The notes under the pieces are model-generated. The model searched no databases. It saw only the letters and a program-made list of their open reading frames with translations, and had not been told where the DNA came from. Positions 7,508-17,555 of a stretch of DNA of 64,000 nt are shown in pieces. Positions within the stretch are counted from its first letter, which is position 1; the number at the start of each line of letters is the position of its first letter. This DNA is from Streptomyces regalis. GTDB lineage: Bacteria; Actinomycetota; Actinomycetes; Streptomycetales; Streptomycetaceae. Location: NCBI RefSeq assembly GCF_001509475.1, contig NZ_LLZG01000299.1, forward strand, positions 10,048 through 74,047, given 5' to 3'. The position numbers and the translations under genes are program-made.

Positions 7508-9882
7508 TACTGGCAGGCCTCGCAGGACTCGGGGTTCTCAAGGGAGCAGGCGACGGCGTCGGGTTCGGCGACCTGCTGGACAGGGATGGTCTTCTCAGGC
7601 TGTGCCTGGGCCTGGGCGGCGCGGGCGATGCGGGTCGCCGGGCGTGAGCGCAGGTAGTACGTCGTCTTCAGGCCCGACTTCCAGGCGTACGCGTACATCG
7701 AGGAGAGCTTGCCGATGGTCGGCGTCTCCAGGAAGAGGTTCAGGGACTGGGCCTGGTCCAGGAACGGGGTCCGCGCGGCGGCCATGTCGATGAGGCCGCG
7801 CTGCGGGATCTCCCAGGCCGTGCGGTACAGGGCCCGTACGTCCGCCGGGATCCAGGCGAAGTCCTGCACCGAGCCGTTGGAATCGCGCAGCGCCTCGCGG
7901 GTGCGGGCGTCCCAGACGCCGAGTTCCTTGAGTTCGTTGACCAGGTAGGAGTTGACCTGGAGGAATTCGCCGGAGAGCGTCTCGCGCTTGAACAGGTTGG
8001 AGACCTGCGGCTCGATGCACTCGTAGACGCCGGCGATGGACGCGATGGTGGCGGTGGGCGCGATGGCGAGGAGGAGGGAGTTGCGCAGGCCGGTGGTGGC
8101 CATACGGTCCCGCAGCGCGGCCCAGCGCTCCGGCCAGGTCAGCTCGACGCCGTAGTGGTCGGGGTGCAGGACGCCCTTGGCCGTACGGGTCTTCTCCCAG
8201 GCCGGCAGCGGGCCGTTGCGCTCGGCCAGGTCGGTGGAGGCCTCGTACGCGGCGAGCATGATGCGCTCGGCGATCCGGGTGGAGAGGGCTCGGGCTTCCG
8301 GCGAGTCGAAGGGCAGCCGCAGCTTGAAGAAGACGTCCTGCAGGCCCATCGCGCCGAGGCCGACCGGGCGCCACTTGGCGTTGGACCGCCCGGCCTGCTC
8401 GGTCGGGTAGAAGTTGATGTCGACGACACGGTCGAGGAAGGTGACGGCGGTACGGACGGTGGCGTCCAGCCGCTCCCAGTCGATGTCGCCGGTCGTCGTG
8501 TCGACGAAGGCGCCGAGGTTGACCGATCCCAGGTTGCAGACCGCCGTCTCCCCGTCGTCCGTGACCTCCAGGATCTCCGTGCAGAGGTTGGAGGAGTGGA
8601 CGACATGGCCCGGGAGCGCCGTCTGGTTGGCGGTGCGGTTGGCGGCGTCCTTGAACGTCATCCAGCCGTTGCCGGTCTGCGCGAGGGTGCGCATCATGCG
8701 GCCGTACAGGTCACGGGCCGGGATGGTCTTCTTGGCCAGCCCCGCCGCCTCCGCCTTCCGGTATGCCGCGTCGAACTCCTCGCCCCACAGGTCGACCAGC
8801 TCGGGCACGTCGGCGGGGGAGAACAGGGACCACAGGCCGTCGGCGTTCACGCGGCGCATGAACTCGTCCGGGACCCAGTGCGCGAGGTTCAGGTTGTGCG
8901 TACGGCGGGCGTCCTCGCCGGTGTTGTCGCGCAGCTCCAGGAACTCCTCGATGTCGGAGTGCCAGGTCTCCAGGTAGACCGCGGCCGCGCCCTTGCGCCG
9001 GCCGCCCTGGTTCACGGCGGCGACGGAGGCGTCGAGCGTCTTCAGGAACGGGACGATGCCGTTGGAGTGGCCGTTGGTGCCGCGGATCAGCGAACCCCGG
9101 GAGCGGATACGGGAGTACGACAGCCCGATGCCGCCGGCGTGCTTGGAGAGGCGGGCGACCTGGTGGTAGCGGTCGTAGATGGAGTCCAGCTCGTCCTTGG
9201 GGGAGTCGAGGAGGTAGCAGGACGACATCTGGGGGTGCCGGGTGCCGGAGTTGAAGAGCGTGGGGGAGGAGGGGAGGTAGTCGAGGCGGCTCATGAGCCC
9301 GTAGAGCGCGGAGACTTCGTCCACCGACCTGGCGGTGTCGTCCTCGGCGAGACCGGCGGCGACGCGGAGCATGAAGTGCTGCGGCGTCTCGATCACGCGA
9401 CGGGTGATCGGGTGCCGGAGCAGGTACCGGCTGTGCAGGGTGCGCAGGCCGAAGTAGCCGAAGCGGTCGTCGGCGCCCGTGTCGATCAGGGCGTCGAGGC
9501 GGGCCGCGTGGAGACGCGCGAACTCGGCGGTCCGGTCCGCGATGAGCCCCTCCCGATGCCCGACGGCGACCGACTCGGTGAAGGACGTGACGCCCTGCGA
9601 GGCGGCCTCGGCGGCGATGGAGATGGTCAGCAACCGGGCGGCCAGCCTGCTGTAGGCGGGGTCCTCGGAGATCAGACCGGCCGCCGCCTCGGTCGCCAGC
9701 GCGCGCAGCTCCGCCTCGTCGGCCCGGGCGGACCGGCCGCGCAGCGCGGCGGCGGCGACCCGGCCGGGGTCGGCGTCGGGGAGGTCGGCGGTCAGCTCGG
9801 TCAGGGTCCGCAGCAGCGCGGTTCCCGGGCCGTCCTCGGCTGTCGGGGCAACTGAAACCGGGTCTGCTGGCGCGATGGTCAC
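7507..9882 (-). CDS. nrdA: class Ia ribonucleotide reductase, alpha subunit
   Basis: The catalytic subunit reduces NDPs to dNDPs. The product is 791 residues, with the substrate-site motifs SSCYLLD (redox Cys), NLCTEI (catalytic Asn/Cys/Glu) and CNLGSVNLG, and a C-terminal redox pair CEAC two residues from the end for thioredoxin/glutaredoxin turnover. GTG 9882 was chosen because it follows GAGGGAGAG and gives VTIAPADPVS; frames further upstream run through the riboswitch. In Streptomyces this operon backs up the B12-dependent class II enzyme (NrdJ) and is shut off by coenzyme B12. Confidence 0.96.
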   Translation of the reverse strand: MTIAPADPVSVAPTAEDGPGTALLRTLTELTADLPDADPGRVAAAALRGRSARADEAELRALATEAAAGLISEDPAYSRLAARLLTISIAAEAASQGVTSFTESVAVGHREGLIADRTAEFARLHAARLDALIDTGADDRFGYFGLRTLHSRYLLRHPITRRVIETPQHFMLRVAAGLAEDDTARSVDEVSALYGLMSRLDYLPSSPTLFNSGTRHPQMSSCYLLDSPKDELDSIYDRYHQVARLSKHAGGIGLSYSRIRSRGSLIRGTNGHSNGIVPFLKTLDASVAAVNQGGRRKGAAAVYLETWHSDIEEFLELRDNTGEDARRTHNLNLAHWVPDEFMRRVNADGLWSLFSPADVPELVDLWGEEFDAAYRKAEAAGLAKKTIPARDLYGRMMRTLAQTGNGWMTFKDAANRTANQTALPGHVVHSSNLCTEILEVTDDGETAVCNLGSVNLGAFVDTTTGDIDWERLDATVRTAVTFLDRVVDINFYPTEQAGRSNAKWRPVGLGAMGLQDVFFKLRLPFDSPEARALSTRIAERIMLAAYEASTDLAERNGPLPAWEKTRTAKGVLHPDHYGVELTWPERWAALRDRMATTGLRNSLLLAIAPTATIASIAGVYECIEPQVSNLFKRETLSGEFLQVNSYLVNELKELGVWDARTREALRDSNGSVQDFAWIPADVRALYRTAWEIPQRGLIDMAAARTPFLDQAQSLNLFLETPTIGKLSSMYAYAWKSGLKTTYYLRSRPATRIARAAQAQAQPEKTIPVQQVAEPDAVACSLENPESCEACQ

Positions 9883-9992
9883 GTGGGGGCTCTCCCTCGC
9901 TCGGCACGGGGGCCTTGCGGAGGGCAGGGGGCAGCACACGAGCGCACGCGGCGTCGCGTCCACCGGCCCATTCCACGAGGCCCGGACGTCGG

Positions 9993-10132
9993 GCGCACCG
10001 GCCGGGTTGGCCGGGCGCGCTGTCGGCAGGTCCTCGGACTGACTCTCGTACGACGGTATGCGGGCATACGTGTACGAGTACACCGTTGCGGGACAGTTCC
10101 GGATTCGCACCGGATTCCCCTGCGGCGACAGC
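9993..10132 (-). promoter_or_regulatory. cobalamin (AdoCbl) riboswitch in the nrdAB leader
   Basis: On the nrd-sense strand the leader contains the conserved cobalamin-aptamer strings GGGAATCCGGTGCGAATCC (starting near 10121) and CCCGCAACGGTG (down to 10081). The B12 box AGTCCGAGGACCTGCC lies at 10040-10025. Closing stem P1 is GCTGTCG (10132-10126) with CGACAGC (10025-10019). Directly after the aptamer is a strong hairpin (GCGC-CCGGCC / GGCCGG-GCGC, 10018-9993) that could serve as the expression platform. This is the arrangement reported for S. coelicolor nrdABS, where coenzyme B12 shuts off the class Ia operon. Confidence 0.95.
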
Positions 10133-10139
10133 GAGCATG

Positions 10140-10186
10140 AGCATACATGTTGTGTCGGGTTCCGTTGACACCACCAGATGTTGTGT
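10140..10186 (-). promoter_or_regulatory. pair of NrdR boxes overlapping the nrdAB promoter
   Basis: Two 16-bp elements, ACACAACATCTGGTGG (10186-10171) and ACACAACATGTATGCT (10155-10140), lie exactly 31 bp apart. That is the three-helical-turn spacing of NrdR box pairs. The proximal one overlaps a -10-like TATGCT just before the riboswitch. NrdR is the Zn-ribbon/ATP-cone repressor of reductase operons. Confidence 0.8.
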
Positions 10187-10196
10187 CGCGGTGGTG

Positions 10197-10703
10197 TCAG
10201 AGTGTCAACTCATAGGTGAGCAGAGTGATGTCGGCGAGGGCCGGGATCGGATTCCAGTCCCGCTCGGGGGTGCGGACGAAGCCCAGGCGTTCGTAGATGC
10301 GGTGGGCGCTGTGCATCGTGCGCTGGCTCGACAGGACGATCCGTACGCAGCCCTCCGTGGCCCGTGCGCGGTCGACGCAGGCGCGTACGAGGGCTTCTCC
10401 GGCGCCCCGGCCCCGGGCGTCCTGCGCGACCGCCAGCATGCGGATCTCGGCCTCGCCGGGCCCGGCTATGTCGGCCATCGGCCCGCCGCTCGGTACGAAG
10501 GTCACGCCGCCCAGCAGCCGTCCCTTCTCGACAGCCACCAGCACCTCGGCGGCGGCCGCCCGCTTGGCCACGTCCTTCAGCTCGCCGAGGTACTCGTCGC
10601 TCTCCCCGAAGTCGAGCAGACCGTCCTGGAGGTAGGCCTGCGCGGTGATCTCACCGAGGGCCTCGTACTCGCCGGGTTCCACCTGCCGGATCACGATGTC
10701 CAT
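10197..10703 (-). CDS. GNAT-family N-acetyltransferase
   Basis: The 168-residue single-domain acetyltransferase has the acetyl-CoA binding motif A near residues 90-115 (MLAVAQDARGRGAGEAL, Q/RxxGxG/A type) and the late motif YERLGFVRTPERDW. ATG 10703 is preferred to the upstream alternatives because it gives MDIVIRQVEPGEYEAL, the normal beta-1 start. The substrate is unknown. It sits alone between the nrd promoter and the symporter terminator. Confidence 0.85.
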   Translation of the reverse strand: MDIVIRQVEPGEYEALGEITAQAYLQDGLLDFGESDEYLGELKDVAKRAAAAEVLVAVEKGRLLGGVTFVPSGGPMADIAGPGEAEIRMLAVAQDARGRGAGEALVRACVDRARATEGCVRIVLSSQRTMHSAHRIYERLGFVRTPERDWNPIPALADITLLTYELTL

Positions 10704-10732
10704 GCAGGTGAGTGTGGAGGACGGGTACGACA

Positions 10733-10762
10733 ACGGGCCGCCGGATTTCTCCGGCGGCCCGT
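10733..10762 (-). terminator. terminator of the symporter operon
   Basis: A perfect 13-bp inverted repeat (ACGGGCCGCCGGA / TCCGGCGGCCCGT) with a TTTC loop starts 14 bp beyond the symporter stop. Confidence 0.8.
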
Positions 10763-10775
10763 CGATGTCAGGTAC

Positions 10776-12386
10776 TCAGTGGGACGCGCCCGCAGTCGCC
10801 GGCGGCAGTTCCACCTGGACGCCGGCGTCGCCCGAGTCCGCCGTGTAGTCCTCCGGCTTGGTCTCGTCGATGCCCTCGGGAGCCTTCGCCGCCTTCAGGA
10901 TGAAGGTGAGGACGACCGTCACGACCACGTTCAGTACGAACGCCGTCAGGCCGATGTAGCCGATCTCCCCGATGCCCGGGATCTCCTTCGCCGGGCCGCC
11001 GAAGTGCTTCTGCGTCGGGGAGGCGACGCCGTACGCGGCGATCGTGCCGTAGACCATGCCGACCGCCCAGCCGGCCAGCAGGGCCCAGCGGTGGAACCAG
11101 CGGGTGAACAGGCCGCCGACCAGGGCCGGGAAGGTCTGCAGGATCCAGATGCCGCCCAGGAGCTGGAAGTTGATCGCGACCGTCTTGTCCATGGTGAGGA
11201 CGAAGATCAGCGCGCCCACCTTCACCAGCAGCGAGACCAGCTTGGAGATCTTGGTCTCCTGCGCAGGCGTCGCGTCTGGCTTGATGAAGTCCTTGTAGAT
11301 GTTGCGGGTGAAGAGGTTCGCGGCCGCGATGGACATGATGGCCGCGGGGACGAGGGCGCCGATGCCGATCGCCGCGAAGGCGACGCCCGCGAACCAGGAC
11401 GGGAACATGTCCTCGAAGAGCTGCGGGATCGCCAACTGGGGGTTGGTGACCGAGACTCCGGCCGCGATCGCCATGAAGCCCAGCAGGGCGAGCAGGCCCA
11501 GCATCAGCGAGTACAGCGGCAGGATCGTGGTGTTGCGGCGGATCACCTCACGGCTGCGGGACGACAGCGTCGCCGTGATCGAGTGCGGGTACATGAACAG
11601 CGCGAGCGCGGAGCCCAGCGCCAGCGTGGCGTACGTCCACTGGCCCGCCTCGGGCGGGACCAGGCCGCCGGCCTTGGCCGCCGTGTACTTCTCGTTCGCC
11701 GCGGTGAAGATCTCGTCGAACCCGCCCAGCTTGATCGGGATGTAGATGATCGCCACCGCGATGACGACGTAGATCAGCGTGTCCTTGACGAACGCGATCA
11801 GCGCGGGGGCACGCAGACCCGACGAGTAGGTGTACGCCGCCAGCACACCGAAGGCGATGAGGAGGGGGAGGTCCTTCACGAACCAGTTGGTGTTCTCGCC
11901 GCCGCCCACGCCCATCACGTCCAGCACCGCCTGGATGCCGACCAGCTGGAGCGCGATGTACGGCATGGTCGCCAGGAGGCCGGTGACGGCCACGGCCAGC
12001 GACAGGCCCTTGGAGCCGAAGCGGCCGCGCACGAAGTCCGAGGTCGTCACATAGCCGTGCTTGTGGGAGACCGACCACAGGCGGGGCAGGAAGGTGAAGA
12101 TCAGCGGGTAGATGAGGATCGTGTAGGGCACCGCGAAGAAGCCGGCCGCGCCGGCCGCGTAGATCGCCGCCGGGACCGCCACGAAGGTGTACGCGGTGTA
12201 CAGGTCGCCGCCGAGCAGGAACCAGGTGATCCAGGTGCCGAACGAGCGGCCGCCCAGACCCCATTCGTCGAGGCTGTGCTCGTCCTCGGCCTTGCGCCAG
12301 CGCGCGGCCAGGAAGCCCATGACCGTCACGGCCAGGAAGAAGATGATGAAGACGGCGAGTGCCACGCCGTTCACGCCGTCCTTCAT
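10776..12386 (-). CDS. sodium:solute symporter (SSS family), probable monocarboxylate permease
   Basis: The 536-residue SSS transporter has about 13 hydrophobic segments, the N-terminal LGGRSFGTWITWFLLGGDLYT signature region and the Na-binding helix TSDFVRGRFGS. The ATG overlaps the stop of the small DUF3311 gene (ATGA), so the two are one unit. SSS proteins with a DUF3311 partner include the pyruvate/lactate carrier MctP; that substrate is inference here. The nearby CstA system would fit a carboxylate-uptake theme. Confidence 0.85.
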   Translation of the reverse strand: MKDGVNGVALAVFIIFFLAVTVMGFLAARWRKAEDEHSLDEWGLGGRSFGTWITWFLLGGDLYTAYTFVAVPAAIYAAGAAGFFAVPYTILIYPLIFTFLPRLWSVSHKHGYVTTSDFVRGRFGSKGLSLAVAVTGLLATMPYIALQLVGIQAVLDVMGVGGGENTNWFVKDLPLLIAFGVLAAYTYSSGLRAPALIAFVKDTLIYVVIAVAIIYIPIKLGGFDEIFTAANEKYTAAKAGGLVPPEAGQWTYATLALGSALALFMYPHSITATLSSRSREVIRRNTTILPLYSLMLGLLALLGFMAIAAGVSVTNPQLAIPQLFEDMFPSWFAGVAFAAIGIGALVPAAIMSIAAANLFTRNIYKDFIKPDATPAQETKISKLVSLLVKVGALIFVLTMDKTVAINFQLLGGIWILQTFPALVGGLFTRWFHRWALLAGWAVGMVYGTIAAYGVASPTQKHFGGPAKEIPGIGEIGYIGLTAFVLNVVVTVVLTFILKAAKAPEGIDETKPEDYTADSGDAGVQVELPPATAGASH

Positions 12387-12646
12387 TCCGACGCACCGCC
12401 CTTCTCGGAAGCACGGGCGCGCTGGTCACGCTGCCACAGCTGGTACGCGACCATCGTCAGCAGCGTGGAGATCAGGACCCACAGCATCTGGTACCAGTAG
12501 AAGAACGGGATGCCGGCGAACTCCGGGTCGGTCTTGGCGTACGAACCCACCCACAACATCGCCACGAAGGGCGCGACGAGGCAGAGCGCGATGACGACCC
12601 GGACGGGTGTCACCACCGCTCTGTTCACCTCTGGGGCATCTGACAT
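12383..12646 (-). CDS. DUF3311 small membrane protein, symporter partner
   Basis: The 87-residue protein has two transmembrane spans (VRVVIALCLVAPFVAMLWVG and FYWYQMLWVLISTLLTMVAY) and the DUF3311 hallmark PFFYWYQMLWV between them. It is translationally coupled to the SSS symporter downstream. Partners of this type are thought to help folding or activity of the large transporter; the mechanism is not established. Confidence 0.85.
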   Translation of the reverse strand: MSDAPEVNRAVVTPVRVVIALCLVAPFVAMLWVGSYAKTDPEFAGIPFFYWYQMLWVLISTLLTMVAYQLWQRDQRARASEKGGASE

Positions 12647-12774
12647 CTGACGGCTCCGTCCCCTCACTGATCACCTGTGAAACGCGCAGGCAATGTAGGT
12701 GACGATGCAACGACAGCGGAAGACCCCGTCCGCATATCGGATGTGGAGGGTTGGTGCGTACGACGGCGGGGCGC

Positions 12775-12972
12775 TCAGCAACAGCGGAAGCCCTGGCGCG
12801 GATCCTGCTCCTGGCGGTCGGTCCGCATCCGCTCGAAGTCGCGCCGGGAGGGCACCCGCGCGTCCGGGTGCTCGCGTCGTACGTGCGCGACATATCGGTC
12901 GTACGCCGACTCGTCGGTCAGCTCACGCACATACCGGCGCACGCCGCTAAGCACCCGTCGAAGCGACCGCAC
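12775..12972 (-). CDS. YbdD/YjiX family protein (CstA partner)
   Basis: The 65-residue protein has the family pattern YDRYVAHVRREHPD and the terminal GFRCC. It overlaps the end of cstA by 26 bp and follows it on the same strand. YbdD-type proteins are required for full function of CstA/BtsT-type pyruvate and peptide transporters in enterobacteria. Confidence 0.85.
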   Translation of the reverse strand: MRSLRRVLSGVRRYVRELTDESAYDRYVAHVRREHPDARVPSRRDFERMRTDRQEQDPRQGFRCC

Positions 12973-15082
12973 GGCGCTCCTCCTCCTTCTCCTCCTTCGT
13001 CGGGATCAGCCCGGCCGGAGCGGTGATCTTCGATTCGACATACGGCGCCTCGCTGAGCGTGGACAGCGCCGGGCGTCGGACGTGCCGGACGCAGACGCGG
13101 GTCGCGTCGACGATGACGACGACGATCAGCAGGGCGAGGACCGCCGAGAGGACGCCGTCCACCGTGGAGTTGGTGACCACGGTGTGCATGTCGTCCATAC
13201 TCTTGGCGGGCGGCAGGACCTCGCCGCGGTCGATGGCGTCCTGGAAGACCTGACGCTGCTTGAAGAAGCCGACCTTCGGGTCGCTGGAGAAGACCTTCTG
13301 CCAGCTGGCGGTGAGCGTCACCGTGGCGTCCCAGGCGAGCGGGATCCCGGTGATCCAGGCCCACTTGAGGCGCCCGGACTTCACCAGCAGGGTCGTGCAG
13401 ACGGCGAGGGCAACCGCGGCCAGCAGCTGGTTCGAGATGCCGAAGATCGGGAACAGCTGGTTGATGCCGCCGAGGGGCTCGTGGACGCCGACCCACAGGA
13501 AGTACCCCCACAGGCCGCACACCACCGCGCTGGTGATGACCAGGCCGGGCTTCCAACTGACGTTCTTGAACGGCCGGTAGACGTTGCCCAGCGTGTCCTG
13601 GAGCATGAACCGGCCCACGCGGGTGCCGGCGTCCAGGGCGGTCAGGATGAACAGCGCCTCGAACATGATCGCGAAGTGGTACCAGAAGGCGCGCAGGCCG
13701 CCGCCGGTGACCTGGGAGAAGATCTCCGAGACGCCGATGGCGAGGGTGGGCGCGCCGCCGGTGCGGGAGAGCAGGGACGCTTCCTCGACGTTCTCCGCCG
13801 CCCGGGCGAGCGCCTCGGGGGAGATCTGGTAGCCCCAACTGCCCACGACCTGCGAGGCGTTCTGCACCGTGTCCCCGATGACCCCGGCGGGCGCGTTCAT
13901 CGCGAAGTACAGGCCCGGGTCGATGATGCTCGCCGCGACCAGCGCCATCACCGCGACCGACGACTCCATCAGCATGGAGCCGTAGCCGATCATCCGGACC
14001 TGTGTCTCCTTCTGGATCATCTTCGGCGTCGTACCGGACGAGATGAGCGAGTGGAAGCCGGACAGGGCGCCGCAGGCGATGGTGATGAACACGAAGGGGA
14101 ACAGGGAGCCCGCGAAGACCGGGCCGTCGCCGCGTGAGGCGAAGTCCGTCACCGCGTCCATCTTCAGCGTCGGCAGCGCGATGACGACACCGAGGGCGAG
14201 CAGGCCGATCGTGCCGATCTTCATGAAGGTGGACAGGTAGTCGCGCGGCGCCAGCAGCATCCACACCGGCAGGATCGAGGCGATGAAGCCGTACGCCACC
14301 AGCCAGACGACCAGCGTGGAAGGCGCGAGGGTGAAGGTGTCGGCCCACGAGGACTCGGCGACCCAGCGGCCCGCGATGAGGGCGAACAGCAGCAGGGCGA
14401 CGCCGATGACGGAGACCTCGGTGACCCGGCCGGGGCGGAGCACGCGCAGGTAGAAGCCCATCAGCAGGGCGATCGGGATCGTCATCGCGATGGAGAAGGT
14501 GCCCCAGGGCGACTGCGCGAGGGCGTTGACGATCACCAGGGCCAGCACGCCGAGCAGGATGATCATGATGGCGAAGGCGGCGAGCAGCGCGGCCGCCCCG
14601 CCGAACGGGCCGATCTCCTCGCGCGCCATCTGGCCGAGTGACCGTCCGTCCCGGCGGGTGGAGAAGAACAGCACCACCATGTCCTGGACCGCGCCCGCGA
14701 AGATGACGCCGGCGATGATCCAGACCGTGCCGGGGAGATAGCCCATCTGCGCGGCCAGGACCGGGCCGACGAGGGGGCCGGCGCCCGCGATGGCCGCGAA
14801 GTGGTGGCCGAGCAGGACGCGGCGGTCGGTGGGGTGGAAGTCGATGCCGTTGTTGAGGCGTTCGGCGGGGGTGGCCCTGGTCCTGTCGACCTTCAGGACC
14901 TTGTACGCGATGAACTTCGCGTAGAAGCGGTAGGCGATGGCGTACGAGCCGAGGGCGGCCGCGACCATCCAGGCGGCGGAGACCTCCTCGCCCCGGGAGA
15001 GCGCGAGCACGGACCAGCCCGCCGCACCGACGAGCGCGACAAGGGTCCAGATGACGATGGATCGGACGTTCGCGGTACGCAC
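12947..15082 (-). CDS. cstA: carbon starvation protein CstA family transporter
   Basis: The 711-residue polytopic protein has about 16-18 hydrophobic segments and the conserved N-terminal region (DRRVLLGHHFAAIAGAGPLV) of the CstA/BtsT family. The family takes up pyruvate and/or peptides during starvation. It is followed by its YbdD partner. Upstream is only the 89-bp gap to dasR, which must carry the promoter. It lies between the DasR locus and the SSS/DUF3311 unit, so two transporter/small-partner pairs stand side by side. Confidence 0.92.
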   Translation of the reverse strand: MRTANVRSIVIWTLVALVGAAGWSVLALSRGEEVSAAWMVAAALGSYAIAYRFYAKFIAYKVLKVDRTRATPAERLNNGIDFHPTDRRVLLGHHFAAIAGAGPLVGPVLAAQMGYLPGTVWIIAGVIFAGAVQDMVVLFFSTRRDGRSLGQMAREEIGPFGGAAALLAAFAIMIILLGVLALVIVNALAQSPWGTFSIAMTIPIALLMGFYLRVLRPGRVTEVSVIGVALLLFALIAGRWVAESSWADTFTLAPSTLVVWLVAYGFIASILPVWMLLAPRDYLSTFMKIGTIGLLALGVVIALPTLKMDAVTDFASRGDGPVFAGSLFPFVFITIACGALSGFHSLISSGTTPKMIQKETQVRMIGYGSMLMESSVAVMALVAASIIDPGLYFAMNAPAGVIGDTVQNASQVVGSWGYQISPEALARAAENVEEASLLSRTGGAPTLAIGVSEIFSQVTGGGLRAFWYHFAIMFEALFILTALDAGTRVGRFMLQDTLGNVYRPFKNVSWKPGLVITSAVVCGLWGYFLWVGVHEPLGGINQLFPIFGISNQLLAAVALAVCTTLLVKSGRLKWAWITGIPLAWDATVTLTASWQKVFSSDPKVGFFKQRQVFQDAIDRGEVLPPAKSMDDMHTVVTNSTVDGVLSAVLALLIVVVIVDATRVCVRHVRRPALSTLSEAPYVESKITAPAGLIPTKEEKEEERRAVASTGA

Positions 15083-15171
15083 CGGGGAGTCCTCCCGTCC
15101 ATGCGGCGACGGGAGGAACGTAGAGCAGGATGCGCAGTTGCGCTACACCGCGTGCAGTACCGCGAAGGGCC

Positions 15172-16077
<906 letters not shown>

Positions 16078-16139
16078 TTACTTAAAGGTTCCTTCATATG
16101 TAGGTCGCATAACGGCTGGTCAGAGGCTATTCGGCACCC

Positions 16140-16188
16140 TTGACACGCTTCATGGTCTGGTCCAAGCTCCCCCTACTGGTCTACACCA
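16140..16188 (+). promoter_or_regulatory. dasA promoter with two dre sites
   Basis: A -35-like TTGACA (16140-16145) is followed by two dre elements: TGGTCTGGTCCA (16153-16164), lying in the promoter spacer, and TGGTCTACACCA (16177-16188). They are 24 bp apart centre to centre and end 56 bp before the dasA start. This double-site layout matches DasR control of dasABC. Confidence 0.8.
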
Positions 16189-16244
16189 TTGGTCCAGGTC
16201 CCGGCCCATGGGCGGGAGGTGTGGGCATCCCTGAGGAGGGTGGC

Positions 16245-17522
16245 GTGAAGCGCAAGCTGATATCCGCGATCGGTGTCGCGGGCATGATGATCTCGCTGGC
16301 GGCGTGCGGGGGCGACAACGGCGACGGCGGGGACAAGGCCGGGGCGGACGGCTACGCGGGCCAGACGCTCACGGTGTGGGTGATGGACGGATCCTCGCCG
16401 GACCAGTGGCAGAAGGACGTCGCCGCGGCCTTCGAGAAGCAGACCAAGGCCAAGGTCAAGTTCGAGATCCAGCAGTGGAACGGCATCCAGCAGAAGCTGA
16501 CCACCGCCCTGTCGGAGGAGAACCCGCCGGACGTCTTCGAGATCGGCAACACCCAGACCCCGGCCTACGCCAAGACCGGCGGCCTCGCCGACCTCGCCGA
16601 CCTGAAGACCTCCATCGGCGCCGACTGGACCGAGTCCCTCAACGAGTCCTCCCTCTACGACGGCAAGCAGTACGCCGCCCCGTGGTACTTCGCCAACCGC
16701 GTCGTCCTCTACAACAAGAAGATCTGGGCCGAGGCCGGCCTCAAGGACACCCCCAAGACCCGCGATGAGCTCTACGCCGACCTCAAGCAGATCGGCGAGA
16801 AGACCGACGCCGAGCCGATCTACCTGCCCGGCCAGAACTGGTACCACTTCGTCGGCCTGACCATCGGTGAGGGCGCCGAGCTGGTGAAGAAGGACGGCGA
16901 CAGTTACGTCTCCAACCTCGCCGACCCGAAGGTCGCCGCCGCCATGGAGACGTACAAGAAGTTCCAGGCGCTGTCCAAGGCGCCCAAGGACAAGGACGAG
17001 GCCACCCCGCAGCAGGGCGAGGTCTTCGGCAAGGGCAACGTCGGCGCCTTCATCGGCATGGGCTGGGAAGCCGGCATCGCGATCAAGGCCAACCCGAAGA
17101 TCGAGAAGGAGATCGGCTACTTCACCATCCCGGGTGCCACGGCCGACAAGCCCGAGGGCGTCTTCCTCGGCGGCTCCAACCTCGCGGTCGCCGCGGGCAG
17201 CGAGAAGCAGGAGCTCGCCAAGGAGTTCCTGAAGATCGCCCTGTCCGACAAGTACGAGGGCGAGCTGGCCAAGCTCAACGGCGTCATCCCGAACAAGGAG
17301 TCGCTGCAGACCAACCTCAAGGGCAACGTCGTCGCCGAGGCCGCCGCGCCGGCCGCCGCGGGCGGTGGCACCACGCCGCTGATCCCGGAGTGGGCCGCCG
17401 TGGAGAACGCGCCCAACCCGATCAAGACGTACATGACCGCCGTGCTGAACGGTAAGTCCCCGGCGGAGGCCGCGGCGCAGGTCGAGGACGAGTTCAACAA
17501 GCGGCTGTCGCAGCAGCAGTAG
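16245..17522 (+). CDS. dasA: chito-oligosaccharide ABC transporter, substrate-binding lipoprotein
   Basis: The 425-residue family 1 extracellular solute-binding protein has a lipoprotein signal (KRK start, hydrophobic core, lipobox LAAC with Cys21). GTG 16245 follows GAGGAGGG. DasA binds N,N'-diacetylchitobiose and related oligomers outside the cell and passes them to DasB/DasC. It heads dasABC; energy probably comes from a shared ATPase (MsiK) encoded elsewhere, since no ATPase gene is present in this cluster. Confidence 0.95.
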   Translation: MKRKLISAIGVAGMMISLAACGGDNGDGGDKAGADGYAGQTLTVWVMDGSSPDQWQKDVAAAFEKQTKAKVKFEIQQWNGIQQKLTTALSEENPPDVFEIGNTQTPAYAKTGGLADLADLKTSIGADWTESLNESSLYDGKQYAAPWYFANRVVLYNKKIWAEAGLKDTPKTRDELYADLKQIGEKTDAEPIYLPGQNWYHFVGLTIGEGAELVKKDGDSYVSNLADPKVAAAMETYKKFQALSKAPKDKDEATPQQGEVFGKGNVGAFIGMGWEAGIAIKANPKIEKEIGYFTIPGATADKPEGVFLGGSNLAVAAGSEKQELAKEFLKIALSDKYEGELAKLNGVIPNKESLQTNLKGNVVAEAAAPAAAGGGTTPLIPEWAAVENAPNPIKTYMTAVLNGKSPAEAAAQVEDEFNKRLSQQQ

Positions 17523-17555
17523 TAGGAGCAGCGGCAGTAACGGCGCCGGTGTGCG

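Noticed and set aside
8155..9855. A long plus-strand frame across nrdA
   Set aside because: Val/Gly/Arg-rich antisense shadow of a clearly conserved gene.
9915..12500. 861-codon plus-strand frame over the symporter
   Set aside because: Composition (RR, QQ, DRDR strings) and lack of any domain show it is the complement of the symporter/DUF3311 genes.
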